Assembly: GCA_028288625.1 (NCBI GenBank)
Contig: JAQBNI010000119.1
Span: forward strand, 1-41,521
Source: Bacteroidota bacterium
GTDB taxonomy: Bacteria; Bacteroidota; Bacteroidia; Chitinophagales; JADIYW01
Reading direction: 5' to 3'
DNA: 41,521 bases
The position numbers were made by a program, and so were the translations under genes. Of the stretch, positions 39,508 through 41,521 are shown in pieces; position 1 is the stretch's first letter, and each line of letters begins with the position of its first letter. A model generated the notes under the pieces. The model searched no databases and had not been told where the DNA came from. It worked only from the letters and a program-made list of their open reading frames with translations.

Positions 39508-40491
39508 ATGAAAAAATTTCTTTGGCTGATATTTTTTACCAGCAACATAATAGGAATCCATGCACAGGCAATAAAGAAACACGAACGGCTGGCGCACACA
39601 TTTTCTATTGTTGCACGCGATGAAAAAACAGGAGAGATGGCTGTGGGTGTACAATCACATTATTTTAATGTGGGAACTGCAGTGCCATGGGGTGAAGCCG
39701 GTGTTGGCGTTGTAGCTACACAAGCATTTGTAAACAGGTCATTTGGTCCGCGCGGATTAGAATTAATGAAACAGGGAAAATCACCACAAGAGGCATTGGA
39801 TATTTTAATACAAGCAGATACCGGGAGAGAAGTTCGGCAGGTTGCGCTGCTTGATACTTTTGGAAGAGTGGCAACACACACGGGCAAAAATTGTATTGTA
39901 TTTGCAGGACAAAAAAACGGTCCGAATTTTTCTGTACAGGCAAACATGATGTTGAATGATAAAGTAATTCCTGCAATGGAACTCGCCTGGAAAAATAATG
40001 CGTTCCAACCTTTAGCAGAAAGAGTTGTTGAAGTGATGAAAGCGGCTCAAGTTGCGGGCGGCGATATTCGCGGACAACAGTCTGCCGCATTGCTCGTTGT
40101 AAATCCTAGAAGTACCGGTAAATCCTGGCAGGATAGAGTGATGGATTTGCGGGTTGAAGATAACAAGCAGCCGATTAAGGAATTGGAAAGGCTGGTAAAA
40201 ATAAGCCGTGCTTATGACCATATGGATAAGGGTGATCTGCTGATGGAGAAAAATGATATGAAGGGTGCGATGGAAGAATACAATGCTTCTATGAGATTGA
40301 ACCCTTCTAATTTTGAAATGCAATACTGGACTGCAATTACATTAGCGAATAATAAACACGTCGATAAGGCTGTAGAATTATTACAAAAAATTTATGTGAA
40401 AGATCCTAATTGGAGAGAACTCACAAAGCGCCTTCCGAAATGCGGATTGCTTACTGTTACGCCTGCGGAATTTCAAAAACTCGTGAAATAA
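39508..40491 (+). CDS. DUF1028 protein with C-terminal TPR-like region
   Basis: The 327-residue protein starts with a signal peptide (MKKFLWLIFFTSNIIGIHAQ). Residues ~30-225 match DUF1028: A-H-T-F-S-I-V-A-R-D, G-E-M-A-V-G-V-Q-S-H, G-V-G-V-V-A-T-Q-A, N-F-S-V-Q-A-N-M-M and A-G-G-D-I-R-G-Q-Q-S-A-A-L-L-V-V. The fold is Ntn-hydrolase-like, and the HTFSIVARD strand begins right after the mature N-terminal part, but no autocleavage site is established. Residues ~235-300 form TPR-like helices (G-D-L-L-M-E-K-N-D-M-K-G-A-M-E-E-Y-N-A-S-M-R-L-N-P). Probably periplasmic; the substrate is unknown. Confidence 0.88.
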   Translation: MKKFLWLIFFTSNIIGIHAQAIKKHERLAHTFSIVARDEKTGEMAVGVQSHYFNVGTAVPWGEAGVGVVATQAFVNRSFGPRGLELMKQGKSPQEALDILIQADTGREVRQVALLDTFGRVATHTGKNCIVFAGQKNGPNFSVQANMMLNDKVIPAMELAWKNNAFQPLAERVVEVMKAAQVAGGDIRGQQSAALLVVNPRSTGKSWQDRVMDLRVEDNKQPIKELERLVKISRAYDHMDKGDLLMEKNDMKGAMEEYNASMRLNPSNFEMQYWTAITLANNKHVDKAVELLQKIYVKDPNWRELTKRLPKCGLLTVTPAEFQKLVK

Positions 40492-40496
40492 AAAGA

Positions 40497-40739
40497 ATGA
40501 AAAGAATATTTGCCAAAATAGTTATTGCAATTGCATTTGGAATATTGATAGGCGATCTCGCAGGCACGCACGCAAACGTTCATGAGATAAATACAAAGCT
40601 GAGATACAAGCCGGAGGGTGTTAAAGTTGAAAAGCAATTTCACAGGAAGACAGCGTTGATCAGCGGTGCTATTACAATAGTTATTGCAGGCATCATTTTA
40701 TTGATACCGGAATTCAAAAGAAAAAAGCAAAGAAAATAA
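40497..40739 (+). CDS. Small membrane protein
   Basis: The 80-residue protein (start ATG at 40497, only five bases after the DUF1028 stop) has two hydrophobic segments, I-F-A-K-I-V-I-A-I-A-F-G-I-L-I-G near the N-terminus and A-L-I-S-G-A-I-T-I-V-I-A-G-I-I-L-L-I, with a basic tail. A longer frame begins at 40410 inside the upstream gene and is not used. The tight spacing suggests co-expression with the DUF1028 protein. Family not recognised. Confidence 0.65.
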   Translation: MKRIFAKIVIAIAFGILIGDLAGTHANVHEINTKLRYKPEGVKVEKQFHRKTALISGAITIVIAGIILLIPEFKRKKQRK

Positions 40740-40756
40740 AAATGATTTTAAAAGGA

Positions 40757-40788
40757 AAACACCTGCTATGATGAGCAGGTGTTCTCTC
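40757..40788. terminator. Bidirectional terminator between convergent genes
   Basis: AACACCTGCT (40758-40767) pairs perfectly with AGCAGGTGTT (40774-40783) around ATGATG, with T-rich sequence to the right and A-rich sequence to the left. It can serve both the small membrane protein gene and the DUF4382 gene. Confidence 0.75.
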
Positions 40789-40806
40789 TTAAACTTTTTC
40801 TGATCA

Positions 40807-41521
40807 TTAAAAGTTTACAGTACCGATGTCAGTAGTTTGTCCTGTAGTAACAATAATGTTATTTACAGTGATAGGATTTAGCGTGCCAGGCGTAATAGAT
40901 ACTGAATAAGTACCGGAAGGAAGTCCCATTAATTTGAACTCTCCTTCATGATTTACATAAGTAGAAAAAGATCCTTGTGTGGAAGTCGCTGTTACGACTG
41001 CCAGTAAATGTTCAGGCTGTACTCTGCCCTTGATAGATCCGTGAACGGAAGCTTCCACAACACGGATAACAGGTTTTAATTTGTAAGTGCCGTTTCCTTC
41101 GCGCACTATGGATTTGTCAGCATCAAAGTCGAGCAATACATTCATTGGCATACCATGTTGCAGGTGATGATTGACTTTGATCTTTAATCCGACTTCGCCT
41201 CCGCCGGGTATTTCCAGGGGATAAGTGATTCCGTTTACAACAACCGTATTGTTTGGTCCGAGGATCAGCCTGATATGTTCAATATGCGTTGCTGTAACGG
41301 CAGCAGATGCAATCAATACATTCAATCCGTTTGACAAATCAAGCAAATTATAAATGTGTGGGGTAACGTTTATTAAAATGCTGCTGTCGTTGTCAATCAC
41401 ATTATGGTCGTCGTCGTGATGATGCCCATGCCAATGATGTTCATGCCATTCATGATCGTCCTCATCAACAATTAATTCGATACCGCGAACATCAATATTT
41501 ACGGCATCGTAATTACCGGGG
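40807..41521 (-). CDS. DUF4382 domain-containing protein, 5' end beyond window (partial)
   Basis: The frame runs from the right edge to the stop at 40807 (238 codons visible). An internal GTG at 41400 is not the true start: upstream codons read P-G-N-Y-D-A-V-N-I-D-V-R-G-I-E-L, the typical DUF4382 opening after a lipoprotein or signal segment. DUF4382 motifs continue with L-L-D-L-S-N-G-L, I-E-H-I-R-L-I-L-G-P-N-N and L-L-D-F-D-A-D-K-S-I-V. A carboxypeptidase-regulatory-like beta-sandwich closes the protein (S-I-K-G-R-V-Q-P ... G-E-F-K-L-M-G-L-P-S-G-T-Y-S-V-S-I). An unusual His/Asp-rich stretch (about 41405-41460) may bind metal. Probably a cell-envelope protein of unknown role. Confidence 0.85.
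   Translation of the reverse strand, partial: PGNYDAVNIDVRGIELIVDEDDHEWHEHHWHGHHHDDDHNVIDNDSSILINVTPHIYNLLDLSNGLNVLIASAAVTATHIEHIRLILGPNNTVVVNGITYPLEIPGGGEVGLKIKVNHHLQHGMPMNVLLDFDADKSIVREGNGTYKLKPVIRVVEASVHGSIKGRVQPEHLLAVVTATSTQGSFSTYVNHEGEFKLMGLPSGTYSVSITPGTLNPITVNNIIVTTGQTTDIGTVNF

Noticed and set aside
40410-40496. Upstream start for the small membrane protein
   Set aside because: It lies inside the DUF1028 coding region and adds a non-hydrophobic leader; the ATG at 40497 is well placed.
41398-41400. GTG at 41400 as the start of the DUF4382 protein
   Set aside because: The domain's conserved opening is encoded upstream and continues to the window edge.

Overview
The window looks like chromosomal DNA of a Bacteroidota bacterium, probably from the Chitinophagales/Sphingobacteriales side. 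The evidence is protein C-termini carrying the type IX secretion (T9SS) type A sorting domain (YPNPTSG / YPNPARD motifs), Bacteroidota-type -7 promoter boxes (TAnnTTTG), DUF3127 and DUF4382 proteins, and the usual Bacteroidota forms of MiaA, CCA transferase and TsaC. No rRNA, transposase or CRISPR array is visible.

Layout. (1) 1-7178, minus strand: a tandem family of very large secreted BNR/YCF48-propeller plus Fn3-like proteins. One copy runs off the left edge, one is an internally deleted relic, and one is complete (1382 aa). (2) 7424-12499, plus strand: three tandem paralogous secreted propeller proteins of about 535 aa with T9SS tails, each followed by its own terminator. (3) 12600-15603: a radical SAM/SPASM protein, a DUF3127 protein with an SSB-like acidic tail, and a DUF763 protein. 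(4) 15983-26907: a complete reductive pyrimidine catabolism cluster. Uptake is by an NCS1 permease; cytosine goes to uracil by a yeast-type cytosine deaminase; uracil to dihydrouracil by PreT/PreA; then N-carbamoyl-beta-alanine (dihydropyrimidinase), beta-alanine (beta-ureidopropionase), malonate semialdehyde (class III aminotransferase) and acetyl-CoA (MmsA-type dehydrogenase). (5) 26948-31232: an AT-rich accessory block after a duplicated preA 3' end, holding a CHAT-domain protease gene, a convergent SIR2-like gene with a one-base frameshift, a cluster of DnaA-box-like sites and a degenerate tRNA-like gene. (6) 31648-41521: a small unknown protein, an outer-membrane barrel, a GIY-YIG protein, an FMO/Baeyer-Villiger-type monooxygenase, TsaC, CCA transferase, MiaA, a phosphoesterase, a lipoprotein, a DUF1028-TPR protein, a small membrane protein and a DUF4382 protein cut by the right edge.

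The most unusual signal lies between the genes. Many spacers in the catabolic cluster are built of 7-base units (ATGTTGA-, ATTTTAA- or TTACGAC-like) arranged as facing arms that can fold into long hairpins. One pair of 24-base arms (23/24 complementary) encloses a complete four-helix-bundle (23S rRNA intervening-sequence type) gene, a second pair encloses a truncated one, and a third pair is empty. At miaA the arms have become the end of one coding region and the start of the next. A second family of intergenic repeats (TGTCATTTCGA ... TCGAAATGACA) is scattered from 29 to 36 kb and brackets the GIY-YIG gene.
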